From contig NC_054706.1 of assembly GCF_016097555.1 (NCBI RefSeq), positions 79,252,353-79,316,352 on the forward strand: a stretch of 64,000 nt of DNA, read 5' to 3'. A program made the position numbers and the translations under genes. This document shows positions 1 to 12,762 of the stretch, piece by piece (the stretch's first letter is position 1; the number at the start of each line of letters is the position of its first letter). This stretch comes from Gigantopelta aegis. Taxonomy: Eukaryota > Mollusca > Gastropoda > Neomphalida > Peltospiridae. Below the pieces are notes generated by a model. It was not told the DNA's origin and searched no databases. It worked only from the letters and a program-made list of their open reading frames with translations.

Positions 1-2196
1 TCACATGTAAATAGTCTGCAGACATTATAAATTGTAGATTATTAGACCAGTCAAAATGCAATCATAACCTTACTCATCTGTTATATCTCATTTGGAAAGG
101 TTGCATGGAAAACAATCTTCAGATAAATCAAAACAATAAAGGACTACAAGAATATAAATGAAATATATTCACAACAAATTAAATGTAACATTGTTAACTT
201 GAAACACACAAATACAATACAACTTCACAATTAGAAATGTATTTACAGGATATTAATGTGCCAAATCTTGTACAACTAAAACTAAGGGTAACACCACCAC
301 AACACAAAAAGGTTATTTTCAAGGTTCTAACTAGGAGGGGGTAAATTAAATATTGAAGGAATTAGCTTGAATTCGATAAGACAGTGGATTCATTTCTGCC
401 CTACAGGCCCAAAACCTGCTAAAAAAATTAAAAATTCAAGACAATCCCTTATTAAAAAAATAGAATTTCTATACCAAAACAGTTACTCGTGTTAATATAC
501 TTAATATACTTTACATCTAATATTAGAGTGAAAAATAGAAATATAATGGCAATATCGCAGATTCTGAACACTGCAACCACAAGTCAATATAAGAACCCAG
601 TCACAAAATTTGATTTAGAATTATGTATCACAAGGTACCCAACACCTAGACAAACTCTATATATTTAAATGAAATCACTAAAAATGTGAAATTAGCAAAA
701 AGTATGAATGTCATGGCACCACTGGAAACATTATTTAACAATTTAACGGTGTATACAGTTAACACCTAAATAAATGCACACTGATCCCACAATTTCCAAA
801 ACAATTTTCTGAAAAATAAATGTCTATGTCGAGTCATTTTATTATTTTTATTTGGCTTTGACCAAATGTTGGCATAGTATTTTTGTTTCATTGTAAGACC
901 AAGGAATAGAAATATCAATCATGTGACTATGGGTACTTTGAAAACAATTATACTATAGGCAATGTTACAAAAACGGTGATAATATTAAAACAAAATATGT
1001 TGGGACTACATGTACAAAACATAAAAGCATGGAAATAATTAGTCGCAATAAACGGAGCATGTGTAACTTGAAAGTCAGTCTTTGCCAGGAAAGGTGAGTG
1101 ATTACTTAAGCTCCCCTCCATGATCGCCTCGTCAATTTTACAAGACTAGACTAGTACACGGATCACCTTGCAATAAAATTTATAATAATTTTATTTCAAA
1201 CTCCATGTGATCGCTCGCCTAGCACCATTTCGCCTCGATGTTACTCATGGAGAAGACTAAAAGTTGCATATTTTAACAGTGTTAAGAAAAATAATAAATC
1301 ACTTTTGCATGTGGCAAAACAGTAACGAAACAGATAAGACTAATTATAGTCCGTCCCATCCTTCTACAAAAATGTATTTTTTTGTAAATAATTTCAGTTT
1401 GGTTTGACAAAAGTATTTATTTTGGAAATAACAAAAAAAACACCTATTTTTGGGTGCAATTTAGAATACAATTGGCTCAGAAATAAATAGCATGTAGTAA
1501 ATTCCATAGTAAATTCCATAGTAAATTCCATAGTAGGAAAAAAGGCATTCTCTGCAGGAAGGATTATAAGGTAACATGCCATGACTTAGCTAGCGTTGAA
1601 CTAAAATATTTTTAATTTTACAAAACATTTAAAACATATGACAAAGAGGCAGTCATTGTTGAAGACTAAAGAAATTTTGCTCTTAAAGAAGAAATATTTT
1701 CTTTTACATACTTGCTTTTTCAAGTAGTTTTATTGTGGTTGCAGTGACTGAAAATATAATTTCTGTTTCCTTTTTCAGATGTCATCTCTTGTCCTTAACA
1801 CTGCATCTTAGGAAAGCTTAAGTTTTGAATTCTACTTGGAAATATTCACTATGAAGAAAACAATAATATTTGTCATTTAATAAGCACTGCATAACTATTT
1901 TATATACACATTTTGTTCTCATAGTTTTTATCAATTTTAAATAAGCTAGTAATATTATTATAAAATATTTAAACCAAAAACAGTTTCAGCAATATTATTT
2001 AGAAGCAAAAGAACTTTAGCAAAAATGCATATACCCTAAGCAGCAATGCATCTAGGAATGTTATTTTCTCGATACACGTTTCAAATAAAACACTTCAAAG
2101 TGCACATTTTAAGAGAAAGCATACAAAAAAAGCTAACTTAAAATCGTATCAAATCTACCAAAATGTTTTCTGACAACTTTGGTTTTAAACTTCCAG
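1..2196. other. 3' flank / probable 3'UTR of the desaturase gene
   Basis: AT-rich DNA with no supportable coding exon. Some of it must be the desaturase 3'UTR (minus strand), but no single polyadenylation signal stands out among many AT-rich candidates. The only structured sequence seen is a 12-bp direct repeat (attccatagtaa) three times at about 1498-1538. Confidence 0.5.
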
Positions 2197-2617
2197 CTAG
2201 AAGGAGCCATCACCCGTTCTTTCTCGTCTCTTGAGTACAATATCCGCTGGGATTTTCTTCCGGTCATACGCCTGGCCCACGTAAGCAGCAGCATCAATGA
2301 AAAAGGTTGTTATATTGAAGCGCCAACCGAATTCACTCGTACAGTAGTCCTGGGGGAACACGTGGTGGTAGTTATGGAAACCCTCTCCGATGGCGCTCAG
2401 GGCAACACTTGGGTTTTCCCTCGGGTTGATGCGATTGTCATACGGTCGCATGCCCCACATGTGGGCCACACTGTTAATCATCCAGGTGGCGTGCAGCAGG
2501 AGACAGAATCGAAGTAGGTTCAAGTAGGCGGCGACGTAGAACTGCTCACCCCACATGTACCACGGGACCAATGTTGGTATCACGAAACAGACCACCAGAA
2601 CTAACGGCTTGTAGAGT
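2197..2617 (-). CDS. SCD: Desaturase coding exon 4 (histidine box III, C-terminus)
   Basis: Residues 184-323 and the TAG stop. Holds two membrane segments, GEGFHNYHHVFPQDY (third box) and a basic C-terminus (RKKIP, KRRERTGDG). The acceptor is tttgttgctag. The 3'UTR continues below 2197; its end was not determined. Confidence 0.95.
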
Positions 2618-5600
2618 CTAGCAACAAATAAATACAAATTGTATGTATTATAATACTTGTAGAATCATTCGTGACATAAATCAATATATTATACTGACAA
2701 ATTTTTTTTAGGTGTCGGGTCCAGATTTTCTAAGGCATCTTCTGTTTGGAGTATCATGATGGCAGAAGGCAAGTGTGGAGATAGACAGGTGATTGGTAGC
2801 CTCTAGTACAGTTGTGGAGCAGGGTCACTTTAATGGTTTGGGATGTCTTTAGAAGGCTGTACAGAACACTTAAAATCAACAGTTAATAAGTTAATAACTT
2901 AATAAATTGTAAATTGTGGGAATTTATTACTTTCTTTTTAACCGAAGACTCACATCAGATGAATTATTTTAATGTGATGTTTAAATAGAAATAAGAATTC
3001 TGTGGAACTAAATATCTCTTCTGCTATAAAACATTTTCAGTGCAGTGTGAACATTCATAGGTGCAACTATAAACCATGTTTCACTGACACAGACTGATGT
3101 AAAAGTAACTTTTAACATTAACACTTTTAAGCAAAAACTGATGCCGTTTGCAAAAGTAACACCTGTATCTCTTCTTTTCACTGCATAAATGCAAGACAGA
3201 AACTGTTAGCTAGAGACCTTAATATAGGCCTTGCCTGTTGGTCAATCCAAGATATCAACTTTGAAAACTTATGTTTTTAAAAAGAAGCAGTGTGTCGGTG
3301 TGAAATTCTGTTGATTAACAAACCTCCTCTGGAGCCTGCACACCGGGTCTCTGTAGAGATCGGACATGTCAATCTGTTTGCCCTTGGCCGCCACCTCCGG
3401 GTGTTTCCTCACCAGCAGCCAGCCCATGTGTGCGAAGAAGAATCCCCTCTTGGCGTTGTGTGGGTCGCCATCAGTCTCCGAATACTTGTGGTGAACTCGG
3501 TGGTCCCGTGCCCATTCAATGATGTCATTCTGGTAAAGAGTCAACACAAGTCACAGATCAAACATGAAGCGGTCAGAGTTTTGGCAGTCAACATCACCAG
3601 AAGCCAGAAGATATTTTTGCCTGCCGTCCCGTTAAGATAGGAAATTATTTTGCATTTATACTTAATGATGATGATTGGTCAGTCAGGTTTTCATTCAGTC
3701 TGATAGAATTTAAGTTCATTTCAACCCCTGATATGTGTGGATATTTATAGAATTCTGCTTTGTTAGTCCTTACTTTTCAAGACTCGGTCCAGGTAATCTT
3801 CAAACTACATTTTTAGACCAGAGAAAATTCTTCAGCATTTCATTTTATTTATTTCAACTTGTCCATCATAATTTTCGTTCACAGGCATCGAAATAAGCAA
3901 TGTGTCTGGTAATTCATGTACAGATTATCATAAAATACACACCTGGTATTCTGTAGGTTTGGACATATTAATATTACTATAAAATCCCAACACAATGAAT
4001 AACAGACACACCGATACTTTGTTGCAGATTCATGTCACTGATCTCACTCAACTCATAAATATTTAGGTGCTGCCGTTTTAGTTTAATAAGATTTGTTGGA
4101 GAATGAAGTACTATACTCTGTCAAAAAAGAAACGCATAGGCGAAATATTCATGGAATTATCTCTTTAATACAAAGTGGCATAATTTCGTTATTTATGATC
4201 GTATCACAGTAAAATTTGATATGAGTATGTGACAATGTTCTTACTATGGACTGAAATCAGTACCCTGTGTGGCCACTAGTTACGGTATTGTAACGGAAAC
4301 TTTCGCCTACGTCTTGGTTACCGCTACGGGATATGGATGCCATTTCTTCATAGTAGCGCCACCACAGATCACAGCAGCACGTTTCCCGTCAATATTATCG
4401 CACGTTTTGTTCAAATAAAGTTGTAGTTGTATACATATTTAAGTTTCTTCACGACTGAAACGCACCAGGCGCCATAAAGATGTCTTATGTATTGGTAAGC
4501 CCTTAAAATTCGCAATGTACAATATCGTCTGGCTATTCTTATCCCTTGACTGCCATGTTGGTTGTAGTAGTTTCCTCCGCTATCTTCTTCGGAGCACCGC
4601 AGATTTAAAACCATATACTGTCCGAGATAAGCTCATGAGGAATATTTGGCGATCACTAATAGTAATACAGTGTTAATAATAACAATAAATTGATTAATTA
4701 AAGTCTAAGACTACACTACTAGCTCAAAGTTGCACTGTAAGTACTTTAAAAATGACTACGGTCGACGACGGTCACTTTTCACACCCTTATTTTGGCTTTG
4801 TACACAATAAATATCCTACAGTAATGTCACTTGAAATCCATATTTCATAAATAGTACAGTTTTTTTTAATCACAAGATTTTCTTCAGAGTGAAGTGCATT
4901 AGTAATGTTTAAAAAAAAAAAATAATAATAATAATAATTTAAAAAAATTCTATAGCAATTTTGTATTGAAATAATTTATTTCCAGCGTTCTTAAAACGGA
5001 AACGTCATTCACCCAGTTTATTGTTCTTGTAAAGATGTAAAGTGACGTCATGCAAAAAAAGAAGTAAGAAAGAAAAAAAAAAGAAATCTATATTATTACA
5101 ATGCTTCGCCACATTAAAATAAAAACTGGTTTACTTACCTTGACCTGTCAAAAAAGTTCCGAGAGCAGACAATGCAGTTTAAATGTCGGTATGTTTTTAT
5201 TTTTTTAATAATTTTAGACAAACTATTAAGTTTAAGTTTCAAAAGATAAAAGAAATTTAAAAATACATTTCGTCAAATATATCATAAAACAAAAATTACT
5301 CTAGTAGATTATATATTTTCATGTAGGGATATTTCACATTCTCACGAGATTCTCGTATTATCTGTCATGGCTGCCGAAGAACGCTTTTAGTCTTGATAAT
5401 TGTTAATCTGCATTGTATTAATTATATTTGCAACAACAATTCATTTAATATATATCAACGATATTGAGTAAGTGTTTCCAACAAAGTGTGAATGTTTTTT
5501 TTACAGAACACTGAACTTTGTTTTTGCTACACATGGGGTATATGCCTCATCTCGTAGCGCTGAACAGAAGACTGTCGATGTCAGCGCTACGTTATCGTAT

Positions 5601-8036
5601 CTATGTGGCCACCAGCAACAGTAATCACTGCGCGACATCTCCTTGGCATAGACTGAATGAGTCTCTGAATCCAGGCATTCTTCCTGTAGTGCATGCGACA
5701 GTTGCGGAAGCGTCTGAGGCTCCGGGTCATGCTGGCGTACATGTCTGTCCAGGTTGTCCCATAATGTTCAATGGGGTTGAGATCTGGTGACCTTGATGGC
5801 CATGGCAGCACATTAATATTTTCATTCTGTAGGAAATCCGTATGCGGCCTTGCATTGTCCTGCTGAAAGAGTTCTCTCTGTCGATCCAAAATGGGAAGCA
5901 TGTGATGGTGAAGAATTTCATCCCGGTAACATACAGCTGTCAGGTTGCCTTGTACTAATACAAGTTCACTTCTGCCAGTGTATGAGATGGCTCCCCACAT
6001 CATGACACTCCCTCCACCGAATCTGTCAAGTTGGACGATGCAGTTATTGGCAAAACGTTCACTGCGGCGTCTGTAAACACGTTGTCGTCCATTACGTCGC
6101 TATAGAAGGAAACGTGACTCGTCGCTGAACCATACTCGCCGCCAGTTTCCCAAATTCGACCCCAGTACATTCGCGCACCAGCGAACATGTAAATGTTGAT
6201 GTTGACGTCGCAGAACGAGGCCAACATAGCCCGTAAATCAGCTTTTCGAAGTCGGTTCTGAATGGTTTGTGCAGACACCTTTCTCAAACCAGCAGTGTTC
6301 GTTGCTGGGCCAGTTCGGTGACGCAAGTGCAGAACATGGATTTAGCAATCTTGTGCTGCAGTTGTTATGCGAGGTCTTCCACTTCTGGGCCAGTCTTGGT
6401 GCTCTGATGGACGTTAATGTGGCGTGCAACTGCTGACTGCGATTCACCTAACTGAAGGTGCCTATTGCAATGTTTCGATTTGGCAGGCTTAGTCTTGGCA
6501 TCTTGTAACTTGTCTACGTCGAAATGGAAATGAGGCATCATTTCGAGCATTGCAGCTTTAAATACCCATCACTACCCCAATCTTTTCCCCCCGTTTCACG
6601 TGCATTCGCCAAAATCTGACCATTTCACGCCGATTTCCTGCAATTGTCGCACAACGTGCGTTAAATTTGTTTTAGGGTGCATTTGGGCATGCTGTCCCAT
6701 TCCAAGAACATTAACAAACATGGTCATTCAGCAGCATTGTACGAAAAAACTATATTTTGTAAAATCAAACACTTTTTTTCTTTCCCCATCACCTATGCGT
6801 TTCTTTTTTGACAGAGTATATTTTCAATCTTTTTTTACATGTGGTAACCTCTGAACGGTTCACCGAAATATAAAGGGGAGCTATGTATAGTTTGAAATTA
6901 GTTTACCTAGAGAGTAGCTACCGGTAGTTAATTTTTCCATTAGTAGTAAGGGATTTTTCATAGGCACCATCCAACTGACAGGACAGCACATACCACAGCT
7001 TTTGATACACCAGTCTTGGTGTACTGGCTGGAATGAGAAATAGCACAACGGGCCGACCAATGGGGATAAATCCTAGAACGACTAAGCATCAGGTGAGCAC
7101 TTTACTTCTGGTCTAAGTCCCGCCCTCCACAAACCTGCATACACACACCTGCATGCACACACCCACACACCTACCTGAAGCGCACCAGCCTGCATGATTG
7201 CCAATAGGATTCTCAGGGGCAGCTTGGCCTTGTAGGATCGGTGTGACCACAGTCGGTGGACTCCTGCAGTGATGCCCAGGGCACAGAACAAGTACCATGA
7301 TATTACTGGAAGAAATACAACAGATGTCTCTATATCAAGCAACATGATTTCTAAAAGACCTGGCAGTATGTGCAGACATTAACAATATTTCCATTCAGAT
7401 ATGTTTTTATAGTTTGCCCAATATTGGTAATAATAATTAGTAATTAGAAATTATTAACACTTTAAAATGTACTGAAGTACCATAAAACCGACACTCTTTC
7501 GCATACCACACACAAATTTATTTCAAACATGCATTGTTATATTAGAAAATTCCAAACTACATTAAAAAATCTATAAAATATTTAAATATATATATTAAAA
7601 CCTCGAAAAAACTAATTTGAAAATACACAAAATGTCATGTAAAAAAAACCCCAACAGAAACAAATTGGTCAAATGGATCAATTATCAATACATCTATAGC
7701 AAACAAAAAAAATTAAAATCATAATAATAATAAAATATCAGGATACTGTGAATTAAGATTTTCCAAAATATTTTAATTAACATTTCCAAGGCAAGTTCAG
7801 CTCATCTAACTAAACTACTTACACCAAGCAAATGTTGCTAGTTTTGCCTTTGGGATCAGCCACAGTGCATATAGGGATCCGATGTGAAACAAAGAGTAAA
7901 CAATAATATTTCTCCACACCATCTTCATGGGAGGTCTTTTCTGTGCATGAGTCGCTTCCGTTATTACCGGCTCAACTTCGTCTTGGGCCAGCAGAAAGTC
8001 ATCCTCAGAGGCGTCAATAATATTACGTGGTGCCAT
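2197..8036 (-). CDS. SCD: Acyl-CoA delta-9 (stearoyl-CoA) desaturase, complete gene, 4 coding exons
   Basis: Membrane di-iron enzyme of the ER that puts a cis double bond at carbon 9 of saturated fatty acyl-CoA, using cytochrome b5 electrons. Coding exons are 7823-8036, 7175-7305, 3324-3529 and 2197-2617; with GT/AG sites they total 972 nt, giving 323 residues and a TAG stop. All three histidine boxes are present: HRLWSH (88-93), HRVHH (125-129) and HNYHH (265-269), plus the extra ligands expected near H236 and N232. Hydrophobic segments lie near 42-61, 72-85, 187-206 and 212-232. The start ATG (8034-8036) has A at -3 and G at +4. A good acceptor 17 nt upstream (AG at 8054-8055) suggests a separate 5'UTR exon. 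Vertebrate SCDs are somewhat longer, mainly at the N-terminus. All phases agree, so the gene looks functional. Family assignment is secure; the chain-length preference cannot be read from sequence. Confidence 0.94.
3324..3529 (-). CDS. SCD: Desaturase coding exon 3 (histidine box II)
   Basis: Residues 116-184. Contains DIIEWARDHRVHHKYSETD, the second histidine box, followed by the family-typical RGFFFAHMGWLL. The acceptor is tttaccag, the donor is GTTTGT, phase 2. Confidence 0.95.
4257..6550 (-). pseudogene. Tc1-like transposase (DDE superfamily), broken
   Basis: Minus-strand remains of a Tc1 transposase. Recognisable parts are an N-terminal helix-turn-helix region in fragments (about 6238-6550), WFSDESRF with the first catalytic Asp (near 6115), and a long open part (5587-6003) with MMWGAISYTGR, FQQDNARPHT (second Asp) and SPDLNPIEH (the third acidic position). 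The N-terminal third is spread over several frames, so it is frameshifted. The expected C-terminal end (GHTGY and a stop at 4257-4259) is separated from the rest by the nested insertion. Not expected to be active. Confidence 0.85.
4280..5615. mobile_element. Unclassified insertion nested in the Tc1 element
   Basis: About 1.34 kb splitting the Tc1 transposase close to its 3' end. It is bounded by an imperfect direct repeat, tgtggccactag (4268-4279) and tgtggccaccag (5604-5615), 11 of 12 identical, consistent with a target duplication. No ORF above about 90 codons and no domain were recognised. The ends show only weak inverted similarity, so its class is open. Confidence 0.55.
6961..7128 (-). 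repeat. SINE fragment, A-type head, 46 nt from desaturase exon 2
   Basis: Minus-oriented tRNA-derived SINE piece. It holds the head (rc of ...ctaagtcccgcc), a degenerate box-B region near 7061-7075 and part of the core; the tail is missing. Its 5' end lies next to a CA-rich stretch that runs up to the exon 2 donor. Confidence 0.75.
7175..7305 (-). CDS. SCD: Desaturase coding exon 2 (histidine box I)
   Basis: Residues 72-115. Contains ALGITAGVHRLWSHRSYKAK, the first histidine box with its conserved surroundings. The acceptor is ttcttccag, the donor is cag|GTAGGT, phase 0 at the end. A SINE fragment and a CA-rich stretch lie within 50 nt of the donor. Confidence 0.95.
7823..8036 (-). CDS. SCD: Desaturase coding exon 1
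   Basis: Encodes residues 1-71 plus one nucleotide. It carries an acidic, poorly conserved N-terminus (start MAPRNIIDASEDD) and the first membrane segment (about residues 42-61). The donor is GTAAGT immediately below 7823; phase 1. Confidence 0.93.
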
Positions 8037-8152
8037 TGTTAGGGCTGCAGTTACTGAAAGAAACAGACAACTCTTTTTTACTTCAAGGAGAACTGAAGTA
8101 AGCAAATACATGGTTTAACATCTAATATTATGGCTAAATCGTTTAAAATATG

Positions 8153-8365
8153 TTTGGATCTTGTTCACTGGGTAGAGTGCCCACCTCATCTGAATCTGAG
8201 GTGCTTTGATGGTAGGATCAAACCATCTCAGTGGCCCTGTCGGTTATTGGGGGTTTTCCTGTCCCATATAAAGGTTGTGGTATGTGTTGTCTTGTCTGTG
8301 GGAATGTGTGTATAAAAGATCCATTGTTGCTAATAGAAAAATATAGGGTTTTTTCCAAGACAATA
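8153..8365 (+). repeat. SINE copy, B-type head, upstream of the desaturase start
   Basis: Head with the cactgggtagagtgcccacc region and a box-B-like ggtaggatcaaacc, then the common core (tataaaagatccattgttgc). The tail is lost. It is diverged, so old. Confidence 0.7.
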
Positions 8366-10732
8366 TTTCAAAATTATCAAATATTCAAATCAGTGTGCTC
8401 CAGTGCTGTTGTTAAATAAAACAAACACATGTACACATATATATGAAAAAATCTTACTCTTAAAATTTAATTTTCACTCTTAAATTTAATCTAACATATA
8501 TAAGTTTTTGTTGCTTGTTGTGGACATGCAATAACAGTAAATGCAGCCTAGTTGCATACAGTGAGTACAATAGTACATGTACCTGGTGTACAGATACCAG
8601 ATCAAATTATAGTGTTAATGTGATGGCCTGATAAAACAATGCATTACAATTGCTGTATCAAATGCTCTGTGTTAGTAGCAAAGTGCACTTTGAATTTTGA
8701 CCAGGTGAAACACGAATTGTTACGACGCTGTTCTGAGGCGACCATGCAGACATGCACGTTGAATGAAAAGAAATGCATGCCTGGCTGCCAACAAGATGTA
8801 GAAGCTAAAACTGAACCAACCTTTCTTCTGGGTCAGCCGACAGATCCTAACTAACCTTTGTTTCAACTACATAGGAAGTATTTGTTACAATTTACATCAA
8901 TGTAGTCATCAGCCTTTATCTACCAAGTCATGAACTCTTACTAATAACCGCATGCTGACAACAGGAAGCGATGTAATACTAATATTATCAAACTTATCAA
9001 ACAATCAGAATGTAGCAATTACGACATAACTCTATACTAACTCAAAGTGCACCGTCAAAGTAGCAGCTTCCAGACAAGTATTTAACTTTTGCTTTGAAAT
9101 GTAAACATAATGCCTTCTACTGTATGTCCATAACCAATTAATTAGAAGAAAAAGTAGTTAAGTGTTAGTGTTGGGAATGTGTTGGGAATCTGTTGGAATT
9201 TCATCATTGGTTATAATCGGTTCACAACATCCAACCCACTTTCACACTTGTAATCAGAAACAATTGTATTAACACAAGACAGATTTGAAGCATAAAACAC
9301 CATGCACCTATCCTCATATTCACTGGTATAGACCCTACATATAGTTAATTTTACCGTTAACAATTATTTAAATAATTATTTAAATAATTGTTATTTAATA
9401 TAATTGTTCTTCATGCACACAGGAAAATAAACACCAGCCCCAACAATGATGTTATCATTTAATCTGGACAGACAATTACAGGTAATATCTTTCCACAAAA
9501 TCGATTATATCGGTAGAGCCAAGCCGATCAGTTATTTATTATTATAATCAATCATTGAAAGATTGCTAGTTATAGGTATATTATCATGGCAGAAAGTGCC
9601 ACATTTCACTATTCTTTCATTTATTTGTGATTATGACACAAAATACCTAACAATATTAAAACTATAATACTTTTCCAGTGGGCATAAACAGTAGTTTCCC
9701 CAAGAACCATACAAAAAATAAATCTGCCAGAAATTCATGAAAACAATAGCTAGTTTTTCACAATAAAGGAACTACAGTAAAACACTTTATTACACACCAG
9801 TGTAATATTGGCACGTGTAGAGTGGCGTGGGTTTTTTTTTACTTAGAATGATGTCGGTATTCGAATGACGTTACTTTGCATCTCTGTGCAATAAAATAAC
9901 TGAGTGCATGACACGTCCTTTTTCAGAATTCTGTGTAAAACTGCTGGTAACGTATCTAACTGTGTTTGTATTAAATAGTGTAATTTAAGTGTACCATTAG
10001 AAAATATGGCCATGAATTGAAATTGCATTAAGATAGGCTGTTATATTTGAGCCTATTGTATACGAAGCCAAAGCGATTTTGTGGGAAGTGCCTGCTACTC
10101 TTTTTTTTTTACGGTTTTGTGTACAAAATGTCGGCGTCACATATGGCCAATCCCATTCACTCAGCTTAATCTTTGCTGGTCCGATCAACAATTCAGTTAT
10201 TATTGTGAATTTCAACACCTCATTAACTGACATTTAATGCAAGCTTCACGCTAACATTTAAACTGTACGCACGCCAACATTTAAACTGTACATTGCTGAC
10301 GTCTCGTTGCTCATTGTGACATCATTTAAGTTTAGGTGTGACGTAGATCACTTGCTGACCCAATTTGTTGAAAAATAACATGTAGCAGGTCTCAACATCT
10401 GCTTACTTCTGCGTTGCGGTTTGTTTGCAGTAAATAAAATAGTAAACTATCATGCCTCTCATATTTTTATGAAACTCATGAACAGTGTTGGAATTTGACT
10501 CACTTTTACCAAAACTGTTCACTCGTTTTATAAAAATGGAATGACAGGCAAGCTTGTTTAGTATTCTATGGGTGTCTAACAATTATTGATGTTGCACGTT
10601 TAACCTTTTGGACACCATCAATAAAATAAAATAAATATTAATTTGTTTCTACTTGTAATCAATCATAAAAGGTCAACTTTACAATAAAAGTTAAAACCAG
10701 ACAATTTTTTTTGGGCCAAATTGTAGTGAAAA
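8366..10732. other. Intergenic AT-rich DNA upstream of the desaturase
   Basis: No coding exon found. It may hold the desaturase promoter and 5'UTR exon(s), but no TATA or initiator context could be assigned. A short direct repeat of taaataattatt lies near 9361-9400. Confidence 0.4.
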
Positions 10733-11112
10733 ATAAAGTTTGTTTTATTTAACGATGCCACTAGAGCACATTGATTTTTAATCTTATCATCGGCTATTGG
10801 ACGTCAAACATATGGTCATTCTGACACTGTTTTTAGAGGAAACCCGCTGTCGCCACATAGGCTACTCTTCTTTACGATAGGCAGCAAGGGATCTTTTATT
10901 TGCGCTTCCCACAGGCAGGATAGCACAAACCATGGCCTTTGTTGAACCAGTTATGGATCACTGGTCGGTGCAAGTGGTTTACACCTACCCATTGAGCCTT
11001 GCGGAGCACTCACTCAGGGTTTGGAGTCAGTATCTGGATTAAAAATCCCATGCCTCGACTGGGATCCGAACCCAGTACCTACCGGCCTGCCACGACGCCA
11101 CCGAGGCCGGTA
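10733..11112 (-). repeat. SINE copy, C-type head with B-type tail
   Basis: Nearly full-length minus-strand SINE. The 5' head (at the right) contains a box-B-like gggttcggatcccag; then come the linker with tcaatgggtaggtgtaaacc and the core (rc of aagggatcttttatttgc). The tail corresponds to aatgtgctctagtggc. The same head with a different tail occurs at 13252 and 19939. Confidence 0.85.
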
Positions 11113-11156
11113 AATTGTAGTGAAATACCAGAAGATTACATTAGTAATATATATCC

Positions 11157-11890
11157 TATATTGCCGTGTATTAGCCGACTCCTTGTATAAACCGACTTCT
11201 GAGTTTGACCCTAAATATCAAGTACAAAATCATTGGCCTCGTGTACAAGCCGAAGTCACCTTTTGTCCAGTTGTACATTGTATTGATTTCAATAATACTG
11301 TCAACAAATAAGACTTTTCTTTTTCGTTATATTTTCTTCCCCTTTAATTATTACAGACATGGTGCTTGTTATCGCAATGTTAAGTCTTCCATGCCATGCA
11401 AAAATAATTTAGCACCAATAAATCATAACAAGAAAATAAACAATTCAAGCTGTAGCTATATATCACTGCATATAAGTAATTAAATTATTCACTGGACAGC
11501 AAATAATAAACTCATTAAGGCATGTTTAATCCCTGTTTTCCCCCCACACAGAAAGAAACCATTCTGTGGTCCATGGCAGTTGTTCACACAAAATCGTGTG
11601 ATCCAATCAAACAAGAGCTTACAATACAATATATACAGATGTATCAAACAAAGATGGCGGAACATGTTTTTACCATTGAAATGACAATAAAACAATTATT
11701 ATTATTATTATTCAAACTATTAATGCATTCAAGAACAAAAAATTACATAATATTGCATGATGGGGTGTTTTATTTATAATGTGCACAAATTACTGTTACA
11801 TAAGATGTAAAAGGCTGTAAGGGTCTGATCAAAATTTATAAGTCAGTGTTTTCTCTCGACTTCAAAAGTCGGCTAATACATGGCAATATA
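11157..11890. mobile_element. Non-autonomous DNA transposon with 24-bp TIRs
   Basis: Ends are inverted copies with one mismatch: 11157-11180 (tatattgccgtgtattagcc...) and 11867-11890. TA at the outer edges fits a TA target duplication as in the Tc1/mariner/pogo group. The 734-bp interior has no transposase-like ORF. Confidence 0.7.
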
Positions 11891-12634
11891 TGGTATATAT
11901 AATTATCTTTTCATTTCCAATAAAGGCCATTTCAATTTTATATAAATTTTATATAAATTGTGACATAATTCATAATATGTTCTCTTGAATGGTGACGTAT
12001 ATGATTTAATGTATACTGTATTGACACAAAAATAAATATCTAGAGAGACCATTAAACAACATTTATCTCAGTAAGTTATTTGAAAACGTATCTAGGGATA
12101 CCGATTTTCCGCGATCACGGAATCGCACGCTTCAGTGTCACTGTTGTGCAGTTGACAAATACCAATTAAGGGATTAATTAACAGCTTTGATGTTTAAATA
12201 ACTGGAGGAAACACGTACTCCCTTTATTCTGAGCTTGATTGTTACACAGATTAACTTATGAATTTGATTGAGCTCCTTTTCATAGCCTACACGTACGTCT
12301 CACGATTACCGCAAGGAACAGCAAAGCAAGTAGGAATTTAATTCATTTTTCCAATTGTTTGAACCCTTTTTTGTTGTTGTTTTGTTTTTTATCTTTGCAA
12401 AGTTTATTTAACAAAATAAAGAGTAACCAAGAGTAAAATTGTTTGGCTTGGTTTTGTGGAAAATTTGTCAACAGTGTTTCATTTTAGTATTTACTTTGGA
12501 CATGTCCAGCGAAATGCTGCCATGTTGAATTACGCTTGATGATAAACTTAAAATAATTTGAAATTTCGAAAGTGTACCTGTTTTATTGGCAGTTTTATCA
12601 GTAGAGAACACCAACCAACAAACAGTTTACCTCA

Positions 12635-12722
12635 ATACTGAAACCTCTGTAAACCGATACTCCTCAAAACTGGACTTTTTCCTTGTTCCCTTGGCTGTCC
12701 AGTTTTGAGGGGTTTCACTGTA
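12635..12722. repeat. Short pogo-like MITE remnant
   Basis: Right end ttgaggggtttcactgta (12705-12722) and a degenerate left end (tactgaaacctctg, 12636-12649) match the TIRs of the 17581-17760 element. Internally deleted. Confidence 0.6.
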
Positions 12723-12762
12723 CATATATATATGTATTAATACTATGTGTTAATTATATAGA

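Larger units (their letters stand above)
4114..6818 (-). mobile_element. Tc1/mariner-family transposon, inactive, with a nested insertion
   Basis: Lies in desaturase intron 2. The terminal inverted repeats are identical over 27 bp (4114-4140 and 6792-6818; outermost bases tactctgtcaaaaaag) and are flanked by TA on both sides (4112-4113, 6819-6820), the Tc1 target duplication. The transposase reads on the minus strand. Total length is 2705 bp, but removing the 1.34 kb insert proposed at 4280-5615 leaves about 1.37 kb, a normal Tc1 size. The inverted repeats have no mismatch, which argues for a fairly recent arrival. Confidence 0.9.

Noticed and set aside
2179..2517. 112-codon plus-strand ORF over the desaturase last exon
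   Set aside because: Antisense shadow; the minus strand carries the conserved histidine box and correct splice phases.
3290..3640. 116-codon plus-strand ORF over desaturase exon 3
   Set aside because: Antisense shadow that runs through the intron boundary.
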